This document shows positions 33,699-42,649 of a stretch of 52,014 bases of DNA, in pieces. The DNA comes from Butyricicoccus_A sp963588905 (GTDB taxonomy: Bacteria > Bacillota > Clostridia > Oscillospirales > Butyricicoccaceae), in assembly GCA_963588905.1 (NCBI GenBank), contig CAVAJF010000030.1:1-52014 (forward strand). The letters are read 5' to 3'. Under the pieces are notes generated by a model, which had not been told where the DNA came from, did no database searches, and was given only the letters and a program-made list of their open reading frames with translations. The position numbers and the translations under genes are program-made. Each line of letters begins with the position of its first letter. Positions within the stretch are counted from its first letter, which is position 1.

Positions 33699-34555
33699 TT
33701 ATACGTGTAAAGCTAACAGCAGTTCTCGAAGAACTTTGCAGGCTGTCGCCGTGGATACACCGCTCGTGTCCAGCATCGGTGCCAATTCATTGACATCTGC
33801 CGCAACAATGTTTCCCTGCGTGATCGTTCGGATGGCATCCAGCAGCTGTAAAAAGCTCACGCCGCCGGCTTCCGGCGTTCCGGTTCCCGGAAATGACGAT
33901 GGATCTAAGCAGTCTAAATCAATGGTCAAATACACCGGTACCTGTGTCTGTTTGAGGTGCTCTGCCAGTTCTGGCAAGCCATCAAACGTAAATGGATGCA
34001 TGTCCGTATGCTGAGAGGCAAATCGAAACTCCTCTCGCTCTCCGCTGCGGATGCAGAACTGATGAATGCGTCCATCACCGATCAGATCATGACAACGCCG
34101 CAGCACACACGCATGGCTGAGCTGTGCACCGAGATAGTCATCGCGCAAATCTGCGTGAGCATCGAAATGAACGATGTGAAGGTCTGGATACTTTTCCAAA
34201 ACGGCACGAACAGCGCCCAATGTAACCAAATGTTCGCCGCCCAACAATAACGGAAATTTTTCATCTGCCAAAATTTCCGTTATTGTTGGGCGGCGATGTC
34301 AGCCAGTGCCGCTTCGCTGCTGCCAAAACAAAGCTCCAAATCTCCGCTATCAAACACAGCAATATCTTCCAGATCCTTATCCTGATAAGGGCTGTATGTC
34401 TCTAATCCAAAGCTCTCATGCCGCATAGCAGCCGGACCAAACCGCGCGCCTGGGCGAAAACTCGTTGTGGAATCAAACGGCGCGCCGAATAAAACAATTT
34501 TTGCGTCTTCATAGCTGCTTTCACAACCGATAAATGTCTCTACATTGCGCTGCAT
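33699..34555 (-). pseudogene. speB: Agmatinase, broken by a frameshift within an inverted repeat
   Basis: Two pieces of one agmatinase. Residues 1-91 (34555 to 34280) hold the N-terminal half ending ADIAAQQ-stop. The remaining 190 residues (34271 to 33699) carry the metal motifs GGEHL, HFDAHADLRDDY, LTIDLDCLDP and a final SGVSTATACKVL segment. In the second frame the bases after the stop read TEILADEKFP, the expected continuation, so a net change of about +2 (or -1) base broke the gene. The break lies in a perfect 27-bp inverted repeat. An intact enzyme would convert agmatine to putrescine. A translational restart at TTG 34271 would give only the C-terminal part. A sequencing or assembly error remains possible. 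Confidence 0.85.
34234..34296. repeat. Perfect 27-bp inverted repeat inside speB
   Basis: Arms 34234-34260 and 34270-34296 are exact reverse complements separated by 9 bp. The left arm is the native coding for the conserved KFPLLLGGE stretch. The right arm falls where family members have a variable linker and contains the premature stop. This is the pattern left by a template switch that copies one arm onto the other. Confidence 0.95.
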
Positions 34556-34558
34556 TGC

Positions 34559-35413
34559 TTACTCCTCCACTTCTTCCAACATCTCTTCCAGAAAAGCCGG
34601 AAGATAGAACGCACCCTTGTGCAGCCGCGTGGTGTAATAGCGCGTGCGCATGTTAAGCGCATTCCATGCCTCTGCGTCCAGATCATCAACCGGATGATAT
34701 TTTTTGCTGGCAAAGCCAAACAGCCAATATCCGGCGGCAAACGTCGGAATGTGTGCTTGATACACACGACTGATGGGAAACGTGCTCGCAATGCGCTTAT
34801 GGCTGCGCTGCATCGCATGGGCATCTTCAGCATAGAACGGGCTTCCCTGCTGATTGACCATAATGCCGTCCTTTTTCAAAGCATTGTAGCAGTTTCCGTA
34901 AAATTCCCGTGTAAATAAGCCTTCAGAAGGACCAAACGGATCGGAAGAATCAACGATAATCAGATCATATTTTTCTTCACAGCGGCGGATAAACTTCAAT
35001 GCATTTCCAAAATGAATATGCACGCGGCGATCATCCATACGGCAGGCATTTTCCGGCAAATACGCACGACACGCCTCGACAACCGCCGGATCCATTTCTA
35101 CCAAGTCAATGTGCTTGACCCGGTCATATCTTGTCAATTCTCGCACAACACCGCCGTCTCCGGCACCGATAACCAAAATATCCTTTGCTTCTCGATGGAC
35201 AGACATCGGCACATGCGTAATCATCTCGTCATAGATAAATTCATCGCGTTCGGTCAACATGACGTTGCCGTCCAGCGTCAACACACGGCCAAATTCTGGT
35301 GTTTCAAAAATATCAATGCGCTGATATTCGCTCTGCTTGGAGTACAGCTGCCGATTGACGCGGATGCTGTGCTTGACATCCGGCGTATGAAACTCTGAAA
35401 ACCACATTTCCAT
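34559..35413 (-). CDS. speE: Spermidine synthase (aminopropyltransferase)
   Basis: A 284-residue enzyme that moves an aminopropyl group from decarboxylated S-adenosylmethionine to putrescine. SpeE motifs are EFQRIDI-like (here EYQRIDIFETPEFG), LTLDGNVMLTERDEFIYDEM, the nucleotide loop VIGAGDGGVVRE, and IVDSSDPFGPSEGLF. The start ATG 35413 follows GAGGAGG by 9 bp. No S-adenosylmethionine decarboxylase gene is in the window, so its donor must come from elsewhere or from a different substrate. It lies between speA and the broken speB. Confidence 0.95.
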   Translation of the reverse strand: MEMWFSEFHTPDVKHSIRVNRQLYSKQSEYQRIDIFETPEFGRVLTLDGNVMLTERDEFIYDEMITHVPMSVHREAKDILVIGAGDGGVVRELTRYDRVKHIDLVEMDPAVVEACRAYLPENACRMDDRRVHIHFGNALKFIRRCEEKYDLIIVDSSDPFGPSEGLFTREFYGNCYNALKKDGIMVNQQGSPFYAEDAHAMQRSHKRIASTFPISRVYQAHIPTFAAGYWLFGFASKKYHPVDDLDAEAWNALNMRTRYYTTRLHKGAFYLPAFLEEMLEEVEE

Positions 35414-35427
35414 TTTGTCATCCCTCC

Positions 35428-36888
35428 TCACGCGAGAACATTCAGATACTGAATGTCTGGATCTTCCGGACCCGTTACATTACAGCCCTTTGCCTTTGCA
35501 TACTCGATATAATCCAAAATTTCTGCTGTAATCCGCTCTCCAGGCGCAACAATCGGAATTCCCGGCGGATAGCACATGACGAATTCACTGCACACGCGTC
35601 CTTCTGTTTCTCGGAGCGGCAGGCTGCATTTGTCCGCATAGAACGCTTCCTGCGGGCTGGTCACAACCTGAGGATCAATATATTCCTGGCTGAGCAGGCC
35701 CGCGCCATCTGTCTGGAAGCGGCGGCGAATCTCTGCCAGCGCGCTGACCAGACGCTCGACTTCCTGTGCGCGGTCACCGATAGATAAATACGCCAGAATG
35801 TTTCCAATATCTCCGAATTCGATCTGAATATCATACTCATCACGCAGAATATCGTATACTTCAATACCGGCAAGACCAATATCCAAGGTATGGACACTGA
35901 GCTTGGTTGTATCAAAATCGAAAATAGAATTTCCGTTGACCATCTCTTTGCCAAAAGCATAGTATCCGCCGATCGCATTGATTTCCTCTCGCGCATATTC
36001 CGCCATATCTGCAACTTGATGGAATACTTTTCTGCCGCGCAGAGCAAGATTTCGGCGGGAAATATCCAAGCTGGACATGAGCAAATAGCTGCCGGACGTC
36101 GTCTGCGTCAGATTGATAATTTGGCGCACATATCCTGCATGAACATTCGGCCCAATCAGCAGTAAGCTGGACTGTGTCAAGCTGCCGCCGCTTTTGTGCA
36201 TGGAAACAGATGCCATATCCGCGCCAGCTGCCATGGCAGAAACCGGCAAACCGCCACCAAAATAGAAATGCGTGCCGTGTGCTTCGTCTGCCAAGCACAG
36301 CATCCCTGCTTCATGTGCCATTTTAACAATGGCGCGCAAATCACTGCAAATGCCGTAATATGTCGGATTATTTACCAAAACAGCTACCGCATTCGGATGT
36401 TCCGCAATTGCCTTTGCGACTTGCTCGCGGCGCATACCAAGGGAAATGCCCAAACGCTGATCGACTTCCGGATTGACATAAACCGGAATCGCACCGCACA
36501 AAACCAATGCGTTGAGTACGCTGCGGTGCACATTTCTCGGCAAAATGATCTCATCTCCGCGCTTACAGACGGTTAAAATCATACTCTGTACGGAACTTGT
36601 GGTTCCGCCAACCATCAAAAACGCATGTGCCGCACCGAATGCATCCGCTGCCAGTTCTTCGGCTTCTCGAATGACAGAAACCGGATGGCAGAGATTATCC
36701 AACGGCTTCATGCTGTTGACATCTACGCCAACACACTGCTGCCCCAGAAATTCTGTTAGCTCCGGATTTCCGCGGCCGCGCTTGTGTCCCGGCACATCAA
36801 AAGGAACCACACGCATCCGACGAAAATTTTCCAATGCTTCATGGATCGGCGCGCGGCTCTGATCCCGCGTGAAATGATTTCCGTTCAT
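35428..36888 (-). CDS. speA: Arginine decarboxylase-type PLP enzyme (Orn/Lys/Arg decarboxylase family)
   Basis: A 486-residue fold-type-I decarboxylase of the short Gram-positive group. The PLP lysine lies in SVSMHKSGGSLTQSS, the cofactor aspartate in CLADEAHGTHF, and VPFDVPGHKRGRGNPEL is the N-terminal signature of the group. In this operon it most likely converts arginine to agmatine (Bacillus SpeA type); lysine or ornithine cannot be excluded by sequence. Start ATG 36888 has GGAGGA 5 bp upstream. It is first in the polyamine operon. Upstream lies a terminator at 36918-36957, so transcription must pass that site. Confidence 0.9.
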   Translation of the reverse strand: MNGNHFTRDQSRAPIHEALENFRRMRVVPFDVPGHKRGRGNPELTEFLGQQCVGVDVNSMKPLDNLCHPVSVIREAEELAADAFGAAHAFLMVGGTTSSVQSMILTVCKRGDEIILPRNVHRSVLNALVLCGAIPVYVNPEVDQRLGISLGMRREQVAKAIAEHPNAVAVLVNNPTYYGICSDLRAIVKMAHEAGMLCLADEAHGTHFYFGGGLPVSAMAAGADMASVSMHKSGGSLTQSSLLLIGPNVHAGYVRQIINLTQTTSGSYLLMSSLDISRRNLALRGRKVFHQVADMAEYAREEINAIGGYYAFGKEMVNGNSIFDFDTTKLSVHTLDIGLAGIEVYDILRDEYDIQIEFGDIGNILAYLSIGDRAQEVERLVSALAEIRRRFQTDGAGLLSQEYIDPQVVTSPQEAFYADKCSLPLRETEGRVCSEFVMCYPPGIPIVAPGERITAEILDYIEYAKAKGCNVTGPEDPDIQYLNVLA

Positions 36889-36917
36889 GTTTCCTCCATT
36901 CTGGCTCCCGTCGGCAA

Positions 36918-36957
36918 AGAAAAAACGCAGGTCTGCACAAAAACTGCAAACCTGCGT
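36918..36957 (-). terminator. Terminator/attenuator upstream of speA
   Basis: A 13-bp stem (36925-36937 with 36945-36957, one G-T pair) with a 7-nt loop, followed on the minus strand by a run of T (36924-36918). It is 30 bp before the speA start codon and downstream of a strong promoter at 37302-37331. This is the geometry of an attenuator. Confidence 0.85.
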
Positions 36958-37009
36958 GTCATTTCGATTTTTCTAGTGCTCGATACTTTGGCACGAATGC
37001 CACTGCCGC

Positions 37010-37295
37010 GGCACGAAAAAAGCGAATATGGAATGTCTTTTGAGAGTCTATATAGCAATTATTATACTTTTACTACTCTTATTGACCGTTTCACAAGTCT
37101 GCGCTTGCTGCGCAATTCCGGTTATCAAAGGAACCAACTTATAAAATTTGAGCTTCTAACTCAATCAATAAGGCAACCAAAGTTACCAATTCGGCAGTGA
37201 ACCCGGCTGTCCGTATGGCCTTAACTCCTGGCAGGAGTGGTTCAAAAACAATTGCTTTGAAAAGACTCGTAAACCATATTTTGCCTTTCAAAACT
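37010..37295 (-). ncRNA. Structured leader RNA of the polyamine operon, unassigned family
   Basis: No coding potential; on the minus strand the RNA can close by three long-range helices in order: 37274-37280 with 37025-37031 (7 bp), 37263-37268 with 37044-37049 (6 bp) and 37250-37255 with 37055-37060 (6 bp). Inside are local hairpins, among them an ACTCC/GGAGT stem at 37224-37238, GGTAAC/GTTGCC near 37174-37189, TGCGC/GCGCA near 37100-37114, and a pairing of GAACC with GGTTC. A T6 run follows the closing helix. Further down (36990-37003) is a 5-bp stem with a TTCG tetraloop. I cannot match it to a named riboswitch. It might instead be an independent ncRNA such as a raiA-motif-like RNA. Confidence 0.6.
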
Positions 37296-37301
37296 GCTGT
37301 T

Positions 37302-37331
37302 ATGGTATCACAGAGCGATGTTTATTGTCAA
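37302..37331 (-). promoter_or_regulatory. Strong promoter of the leader RNA
   Basis: On the minus strand: perfect TTGACA (37331-37326), 18-bp spacer, TACCAT (37307-37302). Transcription would start near 37295, about 400 nt before the speA start codon. The bases at 37332-37370 hold an AT-rich inverted repeat (ATTTTTCAATCATTT with AAATGATTGAAAAAT) that could be the lpd terminator or an upstream element. Confidence 0.75.
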
Positions 37332-37459
37332 GAGATTTTTCAATCATTTTACATGAAATGATTGAAAAATCATCACATTTATACATATAAACGGCTTATG
37401 TTTTTCTATAATAATAAACGCTGTATTTTCTGTGTATCACAAATAGGCAAAAAATTTTT

Positions 37460-38869
37460 TTAATCGGCCAAAGACTTTGCGTGCGGATTTTTTCTGATGC
37501 AAGCGGAAAGAGCTTCTCCAATTCCCTCCTCAAATGTCGGGTGTGGACGAATCATTGAAGCGACCTGTTCTTCCGTCAAGCCGTTGGCAATGGCAAGCGT
37601 CAACTCGCCAATCATGTCAGTCGCACGGGCGCACATGAGCTGTGCACCGAGCAGCACACCATTTTCATCAGCAACCAGCTTGATAAATCCTCGTTCCTGC
37701 TCCGTCAACAGCGATTTTCCGTTCGCAGTCATCGGATATTTGCCGATATGCGGATGAATACCGGAAGATTTGGCCTCTGCTTCCGTCATACCGACGCTGG
37801 CAATTTCCGGACTGGTATACACACACGATGGAACCAAATGCAAATTGGTCTCAAATGACTGCTGTGTAATGGCAGCGACAACGTCCAACGCCTGCGCAGA
37901 TGCCGCATGTGCCAGCTGCGGATAGCCGGCCGCCGCATCACCGATGACGTAAATATGCGGAACAGACGACTGCATGGTCTCATCAACTTGCACGCGGCCG
38001 CGCTCGTAAGCAATGGGAAGTTCTGGTGCCAGTACCCCGGATGCCAGCGATTTACGTCCGACGGATACCAAGACGCGCTGACCGGATACCATTTCTTCTT
38101 TTCCCTTTACGGTGTAATGACAGCACAACGTATTTTGCTCCCTCTGCTCCACGCGCTGCACCATCGCGTTGGTCACGATAGCAACACCGCGTTTTTTCAT
38201 CAGCATGGCAAGGCTTTGACCAATCTCCCGATCCAACGGCGGGAGAATGCGCGTTTGTCCTTCCAAAACCGTTACTTTCGTGCCGAGAGACGCATACAAA
38301 GAGGCAAATTCCATGCCAATGACACCGCCGCCAATGACAACCAGACTGTCCAGCTTTGGAATATCCTGCAACAAATCATTGCTCGTCATCACGCCGGGCA
38401 GATCTAATCCCGCAATCGGCGGCATGGCCGGTTCAGAACCGACAGCTACAACGATGTCCTGTGCTGTATACAGCGTACAAGCGCCCTCTGCATCTGTCAC
38501 TTCTACCTGCCCAGCCTTCGGAACATATCCATTTCCGGCAATAACGGTAACCTTGGAGGCAGACAACATCTTCTTTATCCCACTCGTAAGCCGTTGTACA
38601 ACCTCTTGTTTGCGCTGCCGCAATGCCGAATAATCTACCGTTGCCCCCTCAATATGCACACCGGCAGATGCTGCCTTTTTCGCTTCTTCCAGCAATTCTG
38701 CCGCGTGAAGAAGTGTTTTGGTCGGAATGCATCCACGGTTTAAGCAAGTGCCTCCCAACGCTGTTTTTTCAATCAAAGCGGTTTTTTTGCCTGCCTGTGC
38801 CAGCTTTGCCGCACAAACATATCCACCAGGGCCGCCGCCAATGACAATGGCATCAAATTGAGTTTCCAA
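37460..38869 (-). CDS. lpdA: Dihydrolipoamide dehydrogenase (L protein)
   Basis: A 469-residue flavoenzyme that reoxidises dihydrolipoyl-GcvH with NAD. FAD-binding VIGGGPGGYVCA starts the protein, the redox disulfide is in GGTCLNRGCIPTK, the NAD motif is VVIGGGVIGMEFA, and HPTFEEGIGEAL at the C terminus holds the catalytic His-Glu pair. The start is TTG 38869 with AAGGAGGG 8 bp upstream, an unusual start that may lower expression. It is last in the glycine-cleavage operon. Confidence 0.95.
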   Translation of the reverse strand: METQFDAIVIGGGPGGYVCAAKLAQAGKKTALIEKTALGGTCLNRGCIPTKTLLHAAELLEEAKKAASAGVHIEGATVDYSALRQRKQEVVQRLTSGIKKMLSASKVTVIAGNGYVPKAGQVEVTDAEGACTLYTAQDIVVAVGSEPAMPPIAGLDLPGVMTSNDLLQDIPKLDSLVVIGGGVIGMEFASLYASLGTKVTVLEGQTRILPPLDREIGQSLAMLMKKRGVAIVTNAMVQRVEQREQNTLCCHYTVKGKEEMVSGQRVLVSVGRKSLASGVLAPELPIAYERGRVQVDETMQSSVPHIYVIGDAAAGYPQLAHAASAQALDVVAAITQQSFETNLHLVPSCVYTSPEIASVGMTEAEAKSSGIHPHIGKYPMTANGKSLLTEQERGFIKLVADENGVLLGAQLMCARATDMIGELTLAIANGLTEEQVASMIRPHPTFEEGIGEALSACIRKNPHAKSLAD

Positions 38870-38896
38870 CGGAATTCCCTCCTTGTATATTTTTTC

Positions 38897-39898
38897 TCAT
38901 GATACAAATTGCTTTTTAAATAGATTTATCACATCATGACAAATTTTTGTTTGTTCGTTGTTTTGCTGTGGAATCGTGCGCAGTACCCCTGCAATATCTT
39001 TCTGTGCGTAGGAACAATTCTCTAAAACCTGTGGAATTTCTGCCAGATAATCCGCTTCCAGTCCATCTGATTGCAGAGAAACATGCTGTAATTTTCCGTT
39101 TTGCACGGTATATCGAATCGCCGTCTCTCCCCAGTCAAAGTGACCTTGCACCTGCTCGGTAAACGCCGAGTTGGAGCCGAATCTCCACTCCCACTGAGCA
39201 AACCGTTGTTTTCTTTGCGCAATATTTTCCCAGTCAATCGTATCCGGCGAAATTTGTTCTGGCATCAGATTATATACCGTTCCAAAGCTGTGAATCAGCT
39301 GCTCCTCCAGCATCGGAATGGTCAAACCGGGACAATGGTCAATGAGATTGGTGACGCGAGAACGCACCGATTGCACGCTGTGTTTTTCCAATTTGCTTTT
39401 GGATACCTGTAAATATTTGCCCAGCGCCGCATGATCGACATTGACCATCAGTGTGCCGTGATGGTAGCACTGATCCTGTGTACGATAATACGCATGGCCG
39501 GAGAATTTCTGGCCATCAATGGTCATATCATTTCTTCCGGTCAATTCGACAGGCATCCCTAAGGCACGAATAGCATCTGAAATGACGCGCGTCTGTTTTG
39601 CAACGTCATAATCCGCATGGCACACCAAAAATGTAAAATTCAGATTGCCGAGATCATGATATACCGCACCGCCGCCGGACAATCGGCGCACCAGAGTGCC
39701 GCCAGCGTCCTCTAATTCCTGAATCCGACATTCATTCCATGCGTTTTGATTTCGTCCGATGACCACAGTCTTTTGATTTTGCCATAGATACAAAATGCAT
39801 TCCTGCGGCTGCACGCGATGGAGGAAATATTCCTCCATCGCAAGATTTTGCAGCGGGTCAACGCAGGTTGTGATGTAATAAGAAATTCGCTCAATCAT
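38897..39898 (-). CDS. lplA: Lipoate--protein ligase A
   Basis: A 333-residue ligase that attaches scavenged lipoate to the lysine of GcvH using ATP. Family motifs are EEYFLHRV, LYLWQNQKTVVIGRNQNAW, VRRLSGGGAVYHDLGNLNFT and the lysine-containing DGQKFSGHAYYRT segment. The small C-terminal accessory domain is present. It overlaps gcvPB by 4 bp, so ligase and substrate system are co-expressed. No lipB/lipA synthesis genes are here, implying salvage. Confidence 0.94.
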   Translation of the reverse strand: MIERISYYITTCVDPLQNLAMEEYFLHRVQPQECILYLWQNQKTVVIGRNQNAWNECRIQELEDAGGTLVRRLSGGGAVYHDLGNLNFTFLVCHADYDVAKQTRVISDAIRALGMPVELTGRNDMTIDGQKFSGHAYYRTQDQCYHHGTLMVNVDHAALGKYLQVSKSKLEKHSVQSVRSRVTNLIDHCPGLTIPMLEEQLIHSFGTVYNLMPEQISPDTIDWENIAQRKQRFAQWEWRFGSNSAFTEQVQGHFDWGETAIRYTVQNGKLQHVSLQSDGLEADYLAEIPQVLENCSYAQKDIAGVLRTIPQQNNEQTKICHDVINLFKKQFVS

Positions 39899-41334
39899 AC
39901 TGTTTCCGGTGTATATCGCAGAATTGGTTTCCGCGCTGCGCCTACTTCATCCGGTCTTCCAATTGGCGCATGGTGTGGTGCATGATGCAGCGATTCTCCA
40001 TCGCTCTTCGCTTCTTCCAGCACACGCAGGAAAATATTCGCCGCTTCATCTAATGTCTCCCTGGATTCCGTCTCTGTCGGCTCTACCATCAGTGCTTCAT
40101 GCACGATAAGCGGGAAATACATCGTAGGCGGATGAATGCCGAAATCAAGCAGTCGCTTGGCAACATCTAAGGCAGAAACACCAGTGTCTTTCTTGAGGCC
40201 TTCCAAAGACATGACGAACTCGTGCATACAGCTGGTGTCAAATGCCATTTCATATGCATCCTTGAGCTTGTGCATGAGATAATTGGCATTGAGTACAGCG
40301 TTGGTCGATGCTTCTGGGATACCCTCCTTGCCCAAAGACAAAATATATGCCAGTGCGCGAACAATAACCAAGAAATTGCCATAAAAGGTGCGAATACGAC
40401 CGACAGAATGTTCCGGTTTGGTCAGGATATACCCGTCCTCCTTCTTTTCAACCAGACTGCCTGGCAGGAACTGAGCCAGAAATGCCTTGCATCCAACAGG
40501 GCCACTGCCTGGGCCACCGCCGCCGTGCGGCGTAGAAAATGTCTTGTGCAGATTCACATGCACGCAGTCAAAGCCCATATCACCTGGACGAGCCAATCCC
40601 ATGACAGCGTTCAGATTTGCTCCGTCATAATAGCACAAGCCGCCTGCTTCATGTACAATACGGGTAATTTCTCCAATGTTCGGATCAAACAGACCGACGG
40701 TGTTTGGGTTGGTCAACATCAGGCCAGCGGTGTCCTCACCGACGGCCGCCTTTAACGATTCCAAATCGACACAGCCATTGGCGTCTGACGCGATATTCAC
40801 TACCTGAAAGCCCGCCATGACGGCGCTTGCCGGATTGGTGCCGTGTGCAGAATCCGGTACGATAATCTTGGTACGCTTGGTGTCATGATTTGCCAGATGA
40901 TAGGCGCGAATCAGCAGCAGGCCGGTATATTCACCATGTGCGCCGGCTGCCGGAAGCAGTGTCATTCGATCCATACCAGTGATTTCTGTCAGTGCCTTTT
41001 CTGTGCGAGAAAGCACTTCCAAGCAGCCCTGTACAGAAGCTTCGTCCTGAAGCGGGTGAATATCCGTAAAACCGGGCAGCGCAGCGATTTCTTCGTTGAT
41101 ACGCGGATTATACTTCATCGTGCAGGAGCCAAGCGGATAAAAACCGTCATTGACACCATGCACCTGCTTGGCAAGTTCCGTATAATGTCTGCCCAGCTCA
41201 ATTTCACTGACTTCTGGCAGATATGCGTTTTTTTCACGCTTCATGTTCTGCGGCAGGTCGTATACCGGCACATCGCAGGACGGAAGCAAGCTGCTGGTAT
41301 GTCCTGTGCAGCTGCGTTCATATATCAGTTTCAT
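39895..41334 (-). CDS. gcvPB: Glycine dehydrogenase (decarboxylating) subunit 2
   Basis: A 479-residue PLP-carrying half of the split P protein, which decarboxylates glycine and loads the aminomethyl group on lipoyl-GcvH. The PLP lysine is in VHVNLHKTFSTPHGGGGPG; SCTMKYNPRINE, PAAGAHGEYTGLL and DSAHGTNPASA are signature stretches. ATG 41334 follows AGGAGGTG by 8 bp; a few in-frame residues upstream are excluded. It overlaps gcvPA by 4 bp. Confidence 0.97.
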   Translation of the reverse strand: MKLIYERSCTGHTSSLLPSCDVPVYDLPQNMKREKNAYLPEVSEIELGRHYTELAKQVHGVNDGFYPLGSCTMKYNPRINEEIAALPGFTDIHPLQDEASVQGCLEVLSRTEKALTEITGMDRMTLLPAAGAHGEYTGLLLIRAYHLANHDTKRTKIIVPDSAHGTNPASAVMAGFQVVNIASDANGCVDLESLKAAVGEDTAGLMLTNPNTVGLFDPNIGEITRIVHEAGGLCYYDGANLNAVMGLARPGDMGFDCVHVNLHKTFSTPHGGGGPGSGPVGCKAFLAQFLPGSLVEKKEDGYILTKPEHSVGRIRTFYGNFLVIVRALAYILSLGKEGIPEASTNAVLNANYLMHKLKDAYEMAFDTSCMHEFVMSLEGLKKDTGVSALDVAKRLLDFGIHPPTMYFPLIVHEALMVEPTETESRETLDEAANIFLRVLEEAKSDGESLHHAPHHAPIGRPDEVGAARKPILRYTPETV

Positions 41335-42647
41335 GCGCCGCACACCTCCTTTACGATTGCAACCATACGGTCGATTTGCGCTTTACTGTTCGTCTCCGTG
41401 ACACACCAGAGAATGCCGTTTTCTACCGGCAGACCGCCCAAAATGCCGTGCTCTGCCAGTGCTTCCTGTACTTTTTCCACGGATACCGGACAAGTCGTGA
41501 CAAACTCATGGAAAAATGCACCGCTGTTGACAAGAGAAACGCCCGCAATCTGCGTCAGCTGCTGTGCTGCATAATGCGCTTTGCTGCAGCACAGGGACGC
41601 GCAATCCGCAAGTCCCTTCGGTCCCATGGCAGCTAGGTAAACGCTTGCCGTCAGCGCACAAAGTGCTTCATTGGAGCAGATGTTGCTGGATGCCTTCTCT
41701 CGACGGATATGCTGTTCTCTTGCCTGAAGCGTCAGAACAAAGGCTCTATTTCCATTTGCATCGGTTGTCTGGCCAACAATGCGACCCGGCAGCTTGCGCA
41801 TCATGGCCTTTGTCGATGCCATAAATCCCAAGTATGGGCCGCCAAATGCCATCGGCAAGCCGAGCGGCTGCCCTTCTCCGACAGCGATGTCTGTCCCGCA
41901 TTCACCCGGCGTCTTTAACATGCCCATGGCAATCGGATTGACCGACATGATGGCCTTTGCGCCTACTTCGTGCGCCGCCTGGCACAGTGCTTCTGCATCT
42001 TCAATCATGCCGTAATAGCTCGGTTGCTGAAACAAAATACACGCATTGCCAGCAGAAGCAGCAGCCTGCATTTCCTCTAAATCCGATGCACCGTTTTTGG
42101 CCGGAACAACGACAACCGGAATGCTGCGGCTCGCACAGTAGGTCTTGACAACTTCCTGTACCTGCGGATGTACAGCACCGGATACGACGACACCATGGTG
42201 CTTGCGATCCTGACACATCATCACAGCTTCAGCCGCTGCAACAGCACCGTCATATACCGACGCATTGGAAACATCCATGCCGGTCAGCTCACAAATCATG
42301 GTCTGATACTCAAAAATCGACTGCAATAATCCCTGGCTGATCTCTGCTTGATACGGTGTGTATGCTGTGACGAATTCTTCTCGCGATGTAACAGTCTTGA
42401 CAATGGAAGGGATATAGTGATGATAGCTTCCTGCACCGCGAAAAATGGACGAATATTTCGTGTTTTTCTGTGCAAGTCCTTCCATGATTTCGCGGACTTC
42501 CAGCTCGCTCTTTCCACGTTCCAAATGCAGCTCAGACACGCGCATATCTTTCGGAATGGCTGCAAACAGTGGTTCCACAGAGGAAAGTCCCATCTCCTGC
42601 AGCATTTCCTTGCGCTGCTCTTTTGTGTTCGGGACATAGCTTCCCAT
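41331..42647 (-). CDS. gcvPA: Glycine dehydrogenase (decarboxylating) subunit 1
   Basis: A 438-residue subunit that pairs with GcvPB to form the glycine decarboxylase, lacking its own PLP lysine as expected. YVPNTKEQRKEMLQEMGL at the start, FRGAGSYHHYIPSIVK, YTPYQAEISQGLLQSIFEYQT and QTTDANGNRAFVLTLQAREQHIRREKA are family stretches. It starts 2 bp after the gcvH stop and overlaps gcvPB, indicating coupled translation of the two halves. Confidence 0.97.
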   Translation of the reverse strand: MGSYVPNTKEQRKEMLQEMGLSSVEPLFAAIPKDMRVSELHLERGKSELEVREIMEGLAQKNTKYSSIFRGAGSYHHYIPSIVKTVTSREEFVTAYTPYQAEISQGLLQSIFEYQTMICELTGMDVSNASVYDGAVAAAEAVMMCQDRKHHGVVVSGAVHPQVQEVVKTYCASRSIPVVVVPAKNGASDLEEMQAAASAGNACILFQQPSYYGMIEDAEALCQAAHEVGAKAIMSVNPIAMGMLKTPGECGTDIAVGEGQPLGLPMAFGGPYLGFMASTKAMMRKLPGRIVGQTTDANGNRAFVLTLQAREQHIRREKASSNICSNEALCALTASVYLAAMGPKGLADCASLCCSKAHYAAQQLTQIAGVSLVNSGAFFHEFVTTCPVSVEKVQEALAEHGILGGLPVENGILWCVTETNSKAQIDRMVAIVKEVCGA

Positions 42648-42649
42648 GA

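Noticed and set aside
32226..33710. 494-residue open frame on the plus strand
   Set aside because: Fully antisense to the carboxyspermidine dehydrogenase and nspC genes, no ribosome-binding site, and no family-like sequence; it is a shadow of high-GC third positions.
36784..37200. 138-residue plus-strand frame in the speA leader region
   Set aside because: Half lies antisense to speA, the rest crosses the structured leader; no start signals.
37010..37295. T-box, lysine, SAM or glycine riboswitch for the speA leader
   Set aside because: None of the conserved sequences (T-box AGGGTGG, glycine GAAGG-GC, SAM core) is present on the minus strand.
40843..41574. 243-residue plus-strand frame
   Set aside because: Antisense to gcvPB/gcvPA, which are certain; no start context.
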